A stretch of 64,000 nucleotides of DNA. It comes from Paenibacillus xylanexedens. Its GTDB lineage: Bacteria > Bacillota > Bacilli > Paenibacillales > Paenibacillaceae. This document shows, in pieces, positions 43,415 to 52,467 of this stretch. The position numbers and the translations under genes are program-made. The notes beneath the pieces are model-generated. The model did no database searches. It was given only the letters and a program-made list of their open reading frames with translations, and was not told the DNA's origin. The stretch spans positions 294,190 through 358,189 of the forward strand of contig NZ_VEBF01000004.1 in assembly GCF_007676705.1 (NCBI RefSeq). The letters are read 5' to 3'. Numbering within the stretch: the stretch's first letter is position 1; each line of letters starts with the position of its first letter.

Positions 43415-44029
43415 ATGATGAATAACACTCAGCAGCGCCCTATTATTCTGGCCTCCACATCGCCTCGGCGCAAAGAACTGATCGCATCACTCCACCTAGC
43501 GTTTGATGTAATACCAAGTCATGCCGATGAAGATACGCCACCAGAATGGACACCTGAACAGACGGTACAGGAGCTTGCTTTGCGCAAGGCGCTTGCTGTG
43601 TATCGCGGGCTTGAAGGCCGTGAGCAGGAAGCCATTATTGTTGGTAGTGATACCGTTGTTGTCCTGGATAAAGAAATTCTGGGCAAACCCGTAGACGAAG
43701 CCGATGCTGAACGTATGTTATCCCGGCTACAGGGCCGCGTACATCGGGTGTTTACCGGTGTCGCTTGTATTGATGCGGGGAATGGTCAGTCTGTAGTTCA
43801 TTATCGCCAGACCGATGTAACGATGAAAGAACTTTCGGATGCGACGATCCGTGCCTATGTGCAGACTGGAGAGCCTTCGGACAAGGCAGGATCTTATGCC
43901 ATTCAGGGCATTGGCGCTTCACTGATCGACCGTATTGAAGGATGCTATTTTAATGTGGTTGGCCTTCCCCTATCCTTGCTGAGTGATATGTTGGATGGGT
44001 TTGGCGTCCATGTGTTGCCGCGAACATGA
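43415..44029 (+). CDS. maf: Maf-type nucleoside triphosphate pyrophosphatase
   Basis: Maf proteins hydrolyse nucleoside triphosphates such as dTTP and UTP, or modified nucleotides, to monophosphates. The signature LASTSPRRKELI opens the protein (about 12-23), followed by SHADEDTP, GSDTVVVLDKEILGKPVDEADA and SDKAGSYAIQGIGA. It has 204 residues. AAGGAG precedes the start; ATG 43418 is an alternative start. It has the same place as B. subtilis maf. Confidence 0.95.
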   Translation: MMNNTQQRPIILASTSPRRKELIASLHLAFDVIPSHADEDTPPEWTPEQTVQELALRKALAVYRGLEGREQEAIIVGSDTVVVLDKEILGKPVDEADAERMLSRLQGRVHRVFTGVACIDAGNGQSVVHYRQTDVTMKELSDATIRAYVQTGEPSDKAGSYAIQGIGASLIDRIEGCYFNVVGLPLSLLSDMLDGFGVHVLPRT

Positions 44030-44069
44030 ATGAAGCCAATAGACGTTTTGAACTGAAAAGAGGGAACAT

Positions 44070-44759
44070 ATGGAGTCGCCTCAATACATGATGCGCGACA
44101 TCCCCCAGGAAGAACGCCCGAGAGAACGCATGATGGAATACGGGGCGGGCGCCTTAAGCCATGCTGAATTGCTGGCGATTTTACTTCGAACAGGCACAAG
44201 ACAGGAATCCGCGGTGCATATGGCACAGCGGATTCTGGCTGAAGCGGGCGGCATTCGCTCGTTGATGGATCTGAGTCTGGAAGAATTGACTGCAATGAAA
44301 GGGATCGGCAATGCCAAGGCTGTGCAATTGAAAGCCGGTATTGAGCTTGGGCATCGAATTGCGAAGAGCAGACTCATACAGTCGACTTCAATTCGTACAC
44401 CGCGTGATGCAGCCGACATCCTAATGGAACAATTGCGTTACTTGCAGAAAGAGCATTTTGTGTGTCTCTTTTTGAATAGCAAAAATCATATTATTGCCCA
44501 GGAAACACTCTCCATGGGCAGCCTTAACGCTTCGATTGTACATCCACGTGAAGTGTTCAGGGCTGCCATCAAATGCAGCAGCGCATCGATTGTGTGCGCA
44601 CACAACCATCCGAGTGGTGATCCTACGCCTAGTCCGGAGGATATCCAAATAACCAAGAGACTGATTGAAGCAGGTGCTATTGTCGGCATTGACGTGCTTG
44701 ATCATATTATTATCGGAGATGGAACGTACGTAAGTTTGAAGGAGAAGGGCTTAGTATAA
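44070..44759 (+). CDS. radC: RadC/YsxA-family JAMM-motif protein
   Basis: The protein has an N-terminal helix-hairpin-helix part (TAMKGIGNAKAVQLKAG) and a C-terminal MPN/JAMM metal-binding domain with the HxHPSGDPTPSxxD pattern (CAHNHPSGDPTPSPEDI). The link to DNA repair is historical and weak; the biochemical role is not settled. It has 229 residues. The 3' end overlaps a probable mreB promoter. Confidence 0.93.
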   Translation: MESPQYMMRDIPQEERPRERMMEYGAGALSHAELLAILLRTGTRQESAVHMAQRILAEAGGIRSLMDLSLEELTAMKGIGNAKAVQLKAGIELGHRIAKSRLIQSTSIRTPRDAADILMEQLRYLQKEHFVCLFLNSKNHIIAQETLSMGSLNASIVHPREVFRAAIKCSSASIVCAHNHPSGDPTPSPEDIQITKRLIEAGAIVGIDVLDHIIIGDGTYVSLKEKGLV

Positions 44760-44765
44760 TATAAT
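44736..44765 (+). promoter_or_regulatory. Probable sigma-A promoter of mreB
   Basis: TTGAAG (44736-44741), an 18-nt spacer and TATAAT (44760-44765; a second TATAAT overlaps at 44755) lie across the end of radC. A small hairpin CCACG/CGTGG follows in the leader. Confidence 0.55.
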
Positions 44766-44942
44766 GGTTGGCGTTGATGTTTTCCTATGAATGTTAACGG
44801 CGTTGTCCGTAAAAGATAGGTTCACTTTACAAATGCAAAAAAACAAATGCGAATATTAGCTCCACGTGCTGCGTGGGAATGAAATTGTTACGCTCTGGAT
44901 CAGCATAGAGCGGCTATATGAGGCAGAAAAGGAGATTATGTT

Positions 44943-45977
44943 ATGTTTGGTGGTTTTACGAAAGATTTGGGTATTGACTTGGGGACAGCAAATACGTTGG
45001 TTTATGTGCGAGGAAAAGGAATTGTGGTGCGGGAACCTTCGGTTGTCGCTATACGGACAGATACTAAAACCATCGAGGCAGTAGGTGAAGCCGCCAAAAA
45101 AATGATTGGACGTACACCAGGTAACATTCGTGCCATTCGTCCGATGAAAGATGGCGTTATTGCCGATTTCGATACAACGGCAACGATGATCAAATATTTC
45201 ATCCGTGAGGCGCAGAAACAACGCTCCATATTCCAACGTCATCCGAACGTGATGGTATGTGTACCATCCGGGATTACTGCAGTAGAACAACGTGCGGTTG
45301 AAGATGCAACAAAGCAGGCTGGAGCACGTGAAGCCTATACGATTGAAGAGCCTTTTGCAGCTGCAATTGGTGCAGATCTGCCTGTATGGGAACCGACGGG
45401 TAGTATGGTAGTCGATATTGGTGGCGGTACTACGGAAGTGGCTGTTATTTCTCTTGGCGGTATCGTAACGAGCCGTTCGGTTCGTGTAGCAGGTGACGAG
45501 ATGGATGAATCCGTGATCCAGTACATCAAACGTCAATACAATCTGATGATCGGTGAGCGTACATCGGAGCAATTGAAGATGGACATTGGATCAGCAATGC
45601 CATTGGAGCAAGTAGAAACGATGGAAATTCGTGGACGCGACCTCGTAACAGGTCTGCCGAAGACGATTACGATTACTTCGGACGAGATCAGCGAAGCGCT
45701 GGCTGATACAGTGAATGCGATTGTTGAAGCAGTAAAAGTAACACTGGAAAAATGCCCGCCTGAACTTGCTGCCGATATCATGGATCGGGGTATCGTTCTT
45801 ACAGGTGGTGGGGCATTGCTTCGCAACTTGGACAAGCTTCTGGCTGGTGAGACAGGAATGCCTGTCATTGTGGCTGAGAACCCGCTGGATTGTGTAGCGA
45901 TCGGAACAGGTAAAGCGCTAGAGAATATTCATTTGTTCAAAAGCAGAAGCAGTTCGGCAGTTCGTTCCAAACGTTAA
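44943..45977 (+). CDS. mreB: Rod shape-determining actin homologue MreB
   Basis: MreB forms membrane-bound filaments that direct lateral wall synthesis. The actin fold is clear: phosphate-1 GIDLGTANTLVYV (about 10-22), phosphate-2 VVDIGGGTTEVAVI, adenosine loop GIVLTGGGALL. The N-terminus MFGGFTKDL is the usual membrane-touching segment. It has 344 residues. mreC and mreD follow. Confidence 0.97.
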   Translation: MFGGFTKDLGIDLGTANTLVYVRGKGIVVREPSVVAIRTDTKTIEAVGEAAKKMIGRTPGNIRAIRPMKDGVIADFDTTATMIKYFIREAQKQRSIFQRHPNVMVCVPSGITAVEQRAVEDATKQAGAREAYTIEEPFAAAIGADLPVWEPTGSMVVDIGGGTTEVAVISLGGIVTSRSVRVAGDEMDESVIQYIKRQYNLMIGERTSEQLKMDIGSAMPLEQVETMEIRGRDLVTGLPKTITITSDEISEALADTVNAIVEAVKVTLEKCPPELAADIMDRGIVLTGGGALLRNLDKLLAGETGMPVIVAENPLDCVAIGTGKALENIHLFKSRSSSAVRSKR

Positions 45978-45991
45978 TTGGTATTTGCCTA

Positions 45992-46149
45992 ACTTGGCAT
46001 TGCGACCAAGTGGCAAGGTATCGTTATAGAGTACCCGGTTAACCCCGGGGATGAGCTATTACCCGCTTAACAGGGGAGGGTCAGCTGATATTCTCGCAGG
46101 GACTACAGGTCTGACAGTCTCCCCGCCGGGCATGGCTCGGAAGAGAATA
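45992..46149 (+). promoter_or_regulatory. Structured leader between mreB and mreC
   Basis: The 186-base gap can form several hairpins: ACTTGG/CCAAGT (45992-46011); CCCGG/CCGGG near 46035; and a three-way arrangement closed by TATTCTC/GAGAATA (46089-46095 with 46143-46149). The last encloses GGGACT/AGTCTCC and CCGGGC/GCTCGG (46126-46140). The closing stem ends 14 bases before the mreC GTG. This could tune mreC translation; no known class recognised. Confidence 0.35.
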
Positions 46150-46163
46150 ATGGATGTTAGAGG

Positions 46164-47036
46164 GTGTTCGAACTGTTTAAACTGCTAGGCAACAAAAGAC
46201 TTTTTGTTTTGCTGGTGGGCCTTGTTACATTTATCGCGTTAATGGGCTTTACGCTCAGTCCGCGAACCACTCTATCCTGGCCGGAGAAATTCCTGAAGGA
46301 TTCAGTTGGATTTGTACAATACGTATTTTACAAGCCCGCTTCTTATGTAGCGGGCTTTTTCAAAGATGTAGCGAACATGCGTACGGTATATGAAGAGAAT
46401 GAAGAGCTTCGCATCGCGATGGGGCACTATACCCGGGATCGCCTGAAGTACAATGATATGGAACAGGTGAACGAGCAGCTTCAAAAAGCACTGAATTTCA
46501 CGGAAGAACAGAAAAATCGGTATAATTATGGTTCACGAATTGCGCAAGTTATCAGTGCCAATTCGGATCCAAACAGCAGAACCATTAACATTGATATCGG
46601 TGAGAACGCGGGAATCAAGCCGGGTATGGCTGTTACCTCACAGGAAGGGCTGGTCGGCGTGATCAGTCATGTCAGCTCATATACATCAACGGTTAATCTG
46701 TTAACGTCCATGGACGCCAATGATCCAACATCCAATGCCATTGCAGCAACGGCAGTAGGTAAGGAAAAAGTGTTTGGTATGATTGAGAGTTATGATCCGA
46801 AGACAGGCATGCTCAAGATGACCAAGATTTCAGAGGATTCTGATATCCAAGAGGATGATGAGATCATCTCTTCCGGAATTATTAACAATTTTCCGAAGTA
46901 CATGCGGATTGGGAAAGTGGAGAAGGTCGAAGTTGGGGAGTACGGTTTAACAAGGACTGCGATTATCGAACCATATGCTAGCTTCCTTGACTGGAAAGAA
47001 CTGATTGTCATTATTCCGCCTGAGGTAAAAGAGTAA
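46164..47036 (+). CDS. mreC: Cell shape protein MreC
   Basis: MreC links MreB to the wall machinery. It has an N-terminal membrane helix (RLFVLLVGLVTFIALMGFTL, about 12-31), a coiled coil (about 70-110, NMRTVYEENEELRIAMG onward) and the periplasmic-type beta domains with NIDIGENAGIKPGMAV and GLVGVISHV. The start is GTG 46164 after TTAGAGG, and the length is 290 residues. Its last base overlaps the mreD ATG (TAATG). Confidence 0.95.
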   Translation: MFELFKLLGNKRLFVLLVGLVTFIALMGFTLSPRTTLSWPEKFLKDSVGFVQYVFYKPASYVAGFFKDVANMRTVYEENEELRIAMGHYTRDRLKYNDMEQVNEQLQKALNFTEEQKNRYNYGSRIAQVISANSDPNSRTINIDIGENAGIKPGMAVTSQEGLVGVISHVSSYTSTVNLLTSMDANDPTSNAIAATAVGKEKVFGMIESYDPKTGMLKMTKISEDSDIQEDDEIISSGIINNFPKYMRIGKVEKVEVGEYGLTRTAIIEPYASFLDWKELIVIIPPEVKE

Positions 47037-47569
47037 TGGTGACGCGCAAGCAAGTCTTGTTCCTGTTACTATTCGTTTTGTTCATTGCGGAAGGCACGAT
47101 TCTGCCGCTGCTTATTCCTTCCGGCTGGCACATGCGTATTTCTGCCAATCTGGTTTATATCGCAATTTTGTTTATCGCTGTATATCACCATCGACACACG
47201 GCTTTAGTGCTTGGTATATTATTTGGACTATTACATGACGTCGTTTTCTATGGCGAGATGATTGGGCCTTACGGATTTTCAATGGGTTTATCGGCATACA
47301 TGATGGGACTCATTTTTCAAGCACCGCGTGCACCACTGCCGGTGATGGTGTCGGTTGTCATTTTGGGGAGTCTGCTTAATGACACCATGCTATTCTTCCT
47401 GTACAAGCTCTTCCAACTTAACCACGTGACCTTTGACTGGGCGTTGCTTGAATACATGATTCCTAATTTGTTCATTCATTTTGTGTTTGCCTTGATCATT
47501 TATGTCCCGCTTCGGAAACAACTGGAACGGATTGGCAAGAGACGGAGCAAGACAGAAGAAGCTTCTTAA
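47036..47569 (+). CDS. mreD: Cell shape membrane protein MreD
   Basis: This small polytopic membrane protein (177 residues, five or six helices) has the typical VYIAILFIAVYHHRHTALVLGILFG-like start (written here only in part) and a FGLLHDVVFYGEMIGPYG motif region. It overlaps the mreC stop codon, so translation is coupled. It is part of the elongation complex with MreB and MreC. Confidence 0.93.
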   Translation: MVTRKQVLFLLLFVLFIAEGTILPLLIPSGWHMRISANLVYIAILFIAVYHHRHTALVLGILFGLLHDVVFYGEMIGPYGFSMGLSAYMMGLIFQAPRAPLPVMVSVVILGSLLNDTMLFFLYKLFQLNHVTFDWALLEYMIPNLFIHFVFALIIYVPLRKQLERIGKRRSKTEEAS

Positions 47570-47643
47570 ATACATTTATGGAGCGCAAAGCAGGAACTTG
47601 GGGCCCCGGGCACGAAATGTAATGAGATGGGAGGGACAGGCTT

Positions 47644-48306
47644 ATGACGGTAAAATCGAATCACGTAACGATTAAAGGCATCCGAGACGGCCTGGTTTTC
47701 CTGTTGGACGATCAATGTGAATTCGAGGAATTGCTCTATGAGCTCCGCTATAAGCTGGAACACAGCCATCAAAATATTTTGACCGGACCAATTGTTCATG
47801 TGGATATCAAGTTGGGTGCCCGCGAAGTGACAGAGGACCAGAAAGAAGCAATCCTCGATATATTGAAGCAAAAAGGGAATCTGCTTATTCGATCCATCGA
47901 CTCACCTGCACTCCAACCGGAGGTTAAAGGACCGCCGCCGATTGTGACCATGTGTGGTATGGTGCGTTCAGGTCAGGTGCTTCATCATGAAGGAAATCTC
48001 CTGTTTCTTGGGGATATCAATCCGGGGGGCACAGTGACGTGTACCGGAGATATATATGTGTTGGGTTCACTCAGAGGTATGGCTCATGCCGGAATTGGCG
48101 GGGACGAAGAAGCCATCATTGCCGCTTCGGTATTTGCACCGACGCAGTTGCGGATTGCGGATATCATCAGTCGTCCTCCTGATGAATGGGAGAGCCGAGA
48201 GACCGGAATGGAATTTGCTTACTTACAGGACAATCAGATGCAGATAGACAAAATGAGCAATATCGTTCGGTTACGCCGAGATTTTAATGTGTTTAAAGGA
48301 GTGTAG
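47644..48306 (+). CDS. minC: Septum site-determining protein MinC
   Basis: MinC inhibits FtsZ assembly away from mid-cell. The N-terminal domain (about 1-100) starts VTIKGIRDGLVFLLDD, and the C-terminal beta-helix domain includes GDINPGGTVTCTGDIYVLGSLRGMAHAG (written here only in part). That domain binds MinD and the septum. It has 220 residues. minD begins 3 bases after it. Confidence 0.95.
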   Translation: MTVKSNHVTIKGIRDGLVFLLDDQCEFEELLYELRYKLEHSHQNILTGPIVHVDIKLGAREVTEDQKEAILDILKQKGNLLIRSIDSPALQPEVKGPPPIVTMCGMVRSGQVLHHEGNLLFLGDINPGGTVTCTGDIYVLGSLRGMAHAGIGGDEEAIIAASVFAPTQLRIADIISRPPDEWESRETGMEFAYLQDNQMQIDKMSNIVRLRRDFNVFKGV

Positions 48307-48309
48307 CTC

Positions 48310-49104
48310 ATGGGAGAGGCGATCGTGATCACTTCGGGTAAAGGCGGCGTGGGTAAAACAACCACCTCGGCAAACATCGGGACAGCGCTGGCGCTGCTCG
48401 GCAAAAAGGTTTGTCTGGTAGATACCGATATCGGCCTTCGTAATTTGGATGTCGTGATGGGACTCGAAAACCGTATTATTTACGATCTGTGCGACGTTGC
48501 GGACGGCCGCTGCCGTCTGAATCAGGCTTTGGTCAAAGACAAGCGTTTCGAAGAATTATACATGTTGCCTGCGGCGCAGACGAGAGACAAGAACTCAGTA
48601 TCGCCAGAACAGGTAAGGGATATTATCCTTGAATTAAAAAAAGATTTTGAATACGTCATTATTGATTGCCCAGCCGGCATAGAGCAGGGCTTCAAAAATG
48701 CGGTAGCAGGAGCAGATCAGGCCATCGTGGTCACTACACCGGAAAATGCTGCAGTACGTGATGCGGATCGTGTCATCGGCCTGCTGGAGAGTTCGCACAT
48801 TCAATCACCGAAGCTGGTGGTGAATCGAATTCGCAATAATATGGTTAAATCGGGTGACATGCTGGATATCGATGGTATTTTACAAGTACTTAATATTGAC
48901 CTGATTGGCATTGTACCTGATGATGAACTGGTCATCAAAGCGGCCAATTCAGGAGAACCTACGGTCATGAATCCGGATTCACTTGCGGCGATTGCCTATC
49001 GCAACATTGCAAGACGCATTTTGGGAGATACGGTTCCATTGATGCAGCTGGAGCAGAAAAAGGGAGCTTTCACTCGTTTCAAAAAGTTCTTCGGAATGGG
49101 TTAA
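48310..49104 (+). CDS. minD: Septum site-determining ATPase MinD
   Basis: MinD is a ParA-type ATPase that recruits MinC to the membrane. The deviant Walker A is SGKGGVGKTTT (about 9-19), followed by VDTDIGLRNLD and YVIIDCPAGIE. The C-terminus ends KGAFTRFKKFFGMG, the amphipathic membrane-targeting helix. It has 264 residues and is coupled to minC. Confidence 0.97.
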   Translation: MGEAIVITSGKGGVGKTTTSANIGTALALLGKKVCLVDTDIGLRNLDVVMGLENRIIYDLCDVADGRCRLNQALVKDKRFEELYMLPAAQTRDKNSVSPEQVRDIILELKKDFEYVIIDCPAGIEQGFKNAVAGADQAIVVTTPENAAVRDADRVIGLLESSHIQSPKLVVNRIRNNMVKSGDMLDIDGILQVLNIDLIGIVPDDELVIKAANSGEPTVMNPDSLAAIAYRNIARRILGDTVPLMQLEQKKGAFTRFKKFFGMG

Positions 49105-49143
49105 TTCATTTAAATGGACTTATGCATTATCTGATTACATGAC

Positions 49144-49171
49144 AGCCGTGGCTTATAGCCCGGCTTTTTTT
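49144..49171 (+). terminator. Terminator after minD
   Basis: AGCCG and GGCT pair with AGCC and CGGCT around a three-base loop. Seven T follow. Confidence 0.8.
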
Positions 49172-49192
49172 GTTACCTGCCGACAGGCTTGT

Positions 49193-49221
49193 TCATATTA
49201 TCAAGCGCCTCTTCATAGGAT
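49193..49221 (+). promoter_or_regulatory. Sigma-E (mother cell) promoter of the spoIVF operon
   Basis: TCATATT (49193-49199), a 14-nt spacer and CATAGGAT (49214-49221) fit the sigma-E pattern (KMATATT, 14-15 nt, CATACAnT with two differences in the -10). It lies just after the minD terminator and 33 bases before spoIVFA. The B. subtilis spoIVF operon is known to be sigma-E-dependent. Confidence 0.72.
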
Positions 49222-49253
49222 GTAGTAAACAAGCCTCGGCGGGAGGACATTCC

Positions 49254-50102
49254 ATGAACACGAAACTCAGAATCAAGCAGAGAAGAGAAGAACGCATCCG
49301 GCGACTGATGGATGGTGCGACTGTTGAAGTCTTACAGGAGCAAAAAGTAGGTTCGCTATTGGACAAGAATGAGATCATACAACGGAAGCCGTTTGCGTCT
49401 GGTGAGGGGACACAAGAAAGAGATCCGGAATGGCTGTGGAAAAAAGAGAATGGTCATTTTGTTCCAGGGAGTCATTCGAGATTCAACTTATTCAAGTCAT
49501 TTCTAAGACGGACAGTCATCAGCGCTTTGATATTTGGTGGAGTATGGGGGCTGTTTCAATTAGATACATCATGGAGTGCTTCAACTAAAACGGTCATTGC
49601 TGATGTACTCCATCGGGATATGGATTTTGCCTCTGCATCTGCTTGGTATGAACGGCATTTTGGAGGCACGCCTTCGTTTCTTCCGGTTCTTGGACATACG
49701 ACGGATGTTGTCAATGGTTTAGGCATTCGGCAGTTGCTGGATAAACCGATCTCAGGAACAGTGGTTCAGCCATTTGCACTGAGCATGAAAGGAATTGAGA
49801 TCGTTCCAGATGATGCAGGTGCTGAACTTATACAGGTTGCCAGTTCGGATGCAGGGCGTGTCATGGAGGTTATCGGAGATTCAACAAGCGGGTTCACGGT
49901 GGTCATTAAGCATACAGGTAATGTCACGGCAATATACGGTCGGCTGAACGAAAGTGAAGTGAACGTCAATGATTGGGTGGAAGCGGGGAGTCCAGTAGGG
50001 AGTCTCAAGGCTACAGGTGGTGAACAACCGGCCACGCTCTATTTTGCAGTCAAAGAGGGTGAGGAGTACGTAGACCCGGCGGAAGTCGTTGCCCTTGATT
50101 AG
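49254..50102 (+). CDS. spoIVFA: SpoIVFA-like regulator with M23 peptidase-type domain
   Basis: SpoIVFA anchors and restrains the protease SpoIVFB in the outer forespore membrane. The protein has a basic N-terminus (KLRIKQRREERIRRLMDG), one membrane helix near residues 85-105 (VISALIFGGVWGLF) and a C-terminal LytM/M23-like fold (GRVMEVIGDSTSGFTVVIKH, GRLNESEVNVNDWVEAGSPVG, partly quoted). The HxxxD and HxH zinc residues of active M23 enzymes are not evident, as expected for a non-catalytic form. The ATG at 49254 follows GGGAGGA, and the length is 282 residues. It overlaps spoIVFB. Confidence 0.9.
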   Translation: MNTKLRIKQRREERIRRLMDGATVEVLQEQKVGSLLDKNEIIQRKPFASGEGTQERDPEWLWKKENGHFVPGSHSRFNLFKSFLRRTVISALIFGGVWGLFQLDTSWSASTKTVIADVLHRDMDFASASAWYERHFGGTPSFLPVLGHTTDVVNGLGIRQLLDKPISGTVVQPFALSMKGIEIVPDDAGAELIQVASSDAGRVMEVIGDSTSGFTVVIKHTGNVTAIYGRLNESEVNVNDWVEAGSPVGSLKATGGEQPATLYFAVKEGEEYVDPAEVVALD

Positions 50103-50955
50103 GGTGTGGGGAGTACGTATTACGTTTCATCCGTTTTTTGTAATCATCATGATGGCCTCACTGCTGACTGGACATTTTATTGAGCTTATTACGTTGTTTG
50201 CCATCGTATTCATTCATGAATGTGGACATGCTGCGGCTGCGGCCCTTCTGGGCTATCGTGTCTTGTCGATCCAGATGCTCCCATTTGGAGGAGTAGCGGT
50301 TATCGAAGATGGAGGTACTATCACGGCCTACCGGGAAATTATCATTGCTCTGGCAGGTCCATTGCAAAACATGCTGATGGTTGGCGTTGTTTTGCTGTTG
50401 CAGTATGGCAATCTGGGCGATCCTGTTTTTCTGAGCTATATCATTCAGGGGAACCTGCTCATTGCCCTCTTTAATCTTCTTCCTGTACTTCCTCTGGACG
50501 GAGGTAAGATTGTTCAGGCACTTGTCAGTCTGTGGGCACCCTACTATACAACATTAATGTGGACTTACAGAATTAGCATCCTGTGCAGCGCAGGAGTTAT
50601 TTTGTATGCCATCAGCAGATGGCTAACCGGAGACTATGGCCTGCCGCTAAACATTCTGTTAATCGGCCTTTTTTTGTTCTATTCCAACCTGACCGATTAC
50701 CGAAATGTTCCCTACCGCTTTATCCGTTTTCTCATGAATCGAGAAGGCGCGTTCGCCAGGCATGCGGCTACTGGCAGTTTGGCGCAGCCAATTATCTCAT
50801 TTCCGGCGAAACCTTTGGACACTATTTTGCGTCTATTAAAGAGAGAAAGATACCATATGGTATACGTGATGAACAGACAGGGTCGAATTATGGCCGTCTT
50901 GCCTGAGCAACGGATTATCGGTTCCTATTTTCAACAAAATGGTGATAAATTGTAG
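50089..50955 (+). CDS. spoIVFB: SpoIVFB, intramembrane metalloprotease for pro-sigma-K
   Basis: SpoIVFB is a site-2-type zinc protease that releases sigma-K in the mother cell. With the TTG start at 50089 (289 codons with stop) the zinc motif HECGH falls at residues 43-47 and the third ligand region LPLDGGK puts Asp at 137. These are the same numbers as in B. subtilis SpoIVFB, which supports this start. Several membrane helices and a C-terminal CBS-like region (LLKRERYHMVYVMNRQGRIM) follow. It overlaps spoIVFA by 14 bases, so translation is probably coupled. Confidence 0.95.
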   Translation: MPLIRVWGVRITFHPFFVIIMMASLLTGHFIELITLFAIVFIHECGHAAAAALLGYRVLSIQMLPFGGVAVIEDGGTITAYREIIIALAGPLQNMLMVGVVLLLQYGNLGDPVFLSYIIQGNLLIALFNLLPVLPLDGGKIVQALVSLWAPYYTTLMWTYRISILCSAGVILYAISRWLTGDYGLPLNILLIGLFLFYSNLTDYRNVPYRFIRFLMNREGAFARHAATGSLAQPIISFPAKPLDTILRLLKRERYHMVYVMNRQGRIMAVLPEQRIIGSYFQQNGDKL

Positions 50956-51061
50956 TGTTCTGGTGGACCTGTTCTGAAATGGGTTAATACATGTACAATG
51001 AGAATTGCAAAGATACTGAAATGGATGTGGATGAATTGAATTGTCTTCTAGAGGTGAAGCC

Positions 51062-52312
51062 ATGAAACAAATGATTGTACATAATGAACATAACCTCATG
51101 CAAATGGCGCTTCTGGAAGAAGGCAAAGCTGTGGAATTCACGGCAGAGCGTACACGCGAGCGTGGACTACTGGGTTCCTTTTTCAAGGGACGAGTGGTGA
51201 ATGTATTACCGGGTATGCAGGCTGCTTTTGTGGATATCGGTCAGAAAAAGAATGCGTTTCTGTATGTGGACGATGTGTTGCATCCCCATTTGGAGAAGCA
51301 GCCCAAGGTGAAGCCTTCCATCTCGGAGTTGCTGCGTCCGGGACAGGAAGTCATTGTTCAGGTTCTGAAGGAACCGGTAGGAGGCAAGGGAGCCCGGGTG
51401 ACGACTCATTATTCACTGCCGGGCCGCTGGCTTGTCTACATGCCTATTGCTGACTATGTGGCGGTATCCAAGAAAATAGCCCGTGAGGGGGATCGTTCCC
51501 GCCTTAAGGCACTTGGAGAACAACTGAGACGGGATGAAGAGGGGCTTATTATCCGGACCGTATCCTCAGAAGAACAGCATGGAGCCATTCAGGCAGACTT
51601 GGAAACATTACGTGCGCAGTGGTATGTGATTCGTGAAAAAGCAGACAGTTTGCCTTCGCCAAGCCTTTTGCATCGGGATCATAGCATGGTGCAGCGAATC
51701 ATCAGAGATGTATATACACCGGGCAGTGACGAAGTCATCACCGATAGTGAAGGACAAGCCCGTGAGGTAAAGGCATTGCTGGAAGAGATTAGTCCGGGGC
51801 ATCAGCCGAAGGTACAGGTGTATCGGGGAACAGAGTCTATCTTTGCTGCTTATGGTGTACAGGAGCAGTTGAACAAGGATTTTGCCCGCAAAGTGTGGCT
51901 GCCCGGAGGCGGATATATTGTCATTGATCATACTGAAGCTCTGACTGTAGTGGATGTGAATACAGGCAAATACACAGGAGCTGGTGGTGACAGTCTGGAA
52001 GAGACCGTGACGGAGACCAACATGCAGGCAGCAGTGGAGATTGCCCGTCTGATGCGTCTGCGTGATATCGGTGGCATGATTATTGTGGACTTCATTGATA
52101 TGGAGGAAGCCTCGAATCGTCATGAAGTGGCGGCAACCTTGGAAGGCGAGCTCAAGAAGGATCGGACCAAAGCCTTCGTGATGGGGTGGACCAAGCTGGG
52201 CTTGCTTGAACTGACACGCAAGAAAGTGCGGGAAGAGAGTACGTTGCCCTATGTGGAGCCGTGTTCTTCCTGTCATGGTACGGGGAAAAGATATATTTCA
52301 CCTTTGCATTGA
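51062..52312 (+). CDS. rng: Ribonuclease G/E family protein
   Basis: An endoribonuclease of the RNase E/G family, likely acting in rRNA or mRNA processing. It has the S1-like domain (FFKGRVVNVLPGMQAAFVDIG, partly quoted), catalytic Asp residues in VVDVNTGKY and IIVDFIDME, and the zinc-link type CSSCHGTGKRY near the C-terminus. The ATG at 51062 follows AGAGGTGA; an upstream in-frame TTG at 51041 has no ribosome site. Length is 416 residues, the short RNase G form. B. subtilis lacks this gene. Confidence 0.93.
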   Translation: MKQMIVHNEHNLMQMALLEEGKAVEFTAERTRERGLLGSFFKGRVVNVLPGMQAAFVDIGQKKNAFLYVDDVLHPHLEKQPKVKPSISELLRPGQEVIVQVLKEPVGGKGARVTTHYSLPGRWLVYMPIADYVAVSKKIAREGDRSRLKALGEQLRRDEEGLIIRTVSSEEQHGAIQADLETLRAQWYVIREKADSLPSPSLLHRDHSMVQRIIRDVYTPGSDEVITDSEGQAREVKALLEEISPGHQPKVQVYRGTESIFAAYGVQEQLNKDFARKVWLPGGGYIVIDHTEALTVVDVNTGKYTGAGGDSLEETVTETNMQAAVEIARLMRLRDIGGMIIVDFIDMEEASNRHEVAATLEGELKKDRTKAFVMGWTKLGLLELTRKKVREESTLPYVEPCSSCHGTGKRYISPLH

Positions 52313-52337
52313 TTTTTGATATATTGCGTGATATAAT
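52309..52337 (+). promoter_or_regulatory. Sigma-A promoter of the rplU operon
   Basis: TTGATT (52309-52314), a 17-nt spacer and TATAAT (52332-52337). The -35 overlaps the stop codon of rng. Confidence 0.8.
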
Positions 52338-52343
52338 CTTCAG

Positions 52344-52455
52344 GTATGTGTTTAGCCTATTGGTCTTGCACATGCTGTAACCGCACTGGCCGGGTATAAG
52401 AACAGTTCCGTAAGGACACTGTCACCTGAGAACGGGCGAGTCTGAGACATGAGGA
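52344..52455 (+). promoter_or_regulatory. L21 leader, autoregulatory region of rplU
   Basis: The untranslated stretch between promoter and rplU contains GTGTTTAGCC, CTTGCACATGCTG and AACCGCACTGGCCGGGT-type segments. In place and general pattern they match the ribosomal protein L21 leader of Bacillota. It is thought to bind L21 and control the operon. The assignment rests on pattern memory and position; no covariance search was possible. Confidence 0.65.
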
Positions 52456-52467
52456 GGTGCAAGGCAA

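Noticed and set aside
50089..50103. Frameshift or gene fusion at spoIVFA/spoIVFB
   Set aside because: The overlap of 14 bases is a normal coupled arrangement, and both proteins are complete with residues at the expected positions.
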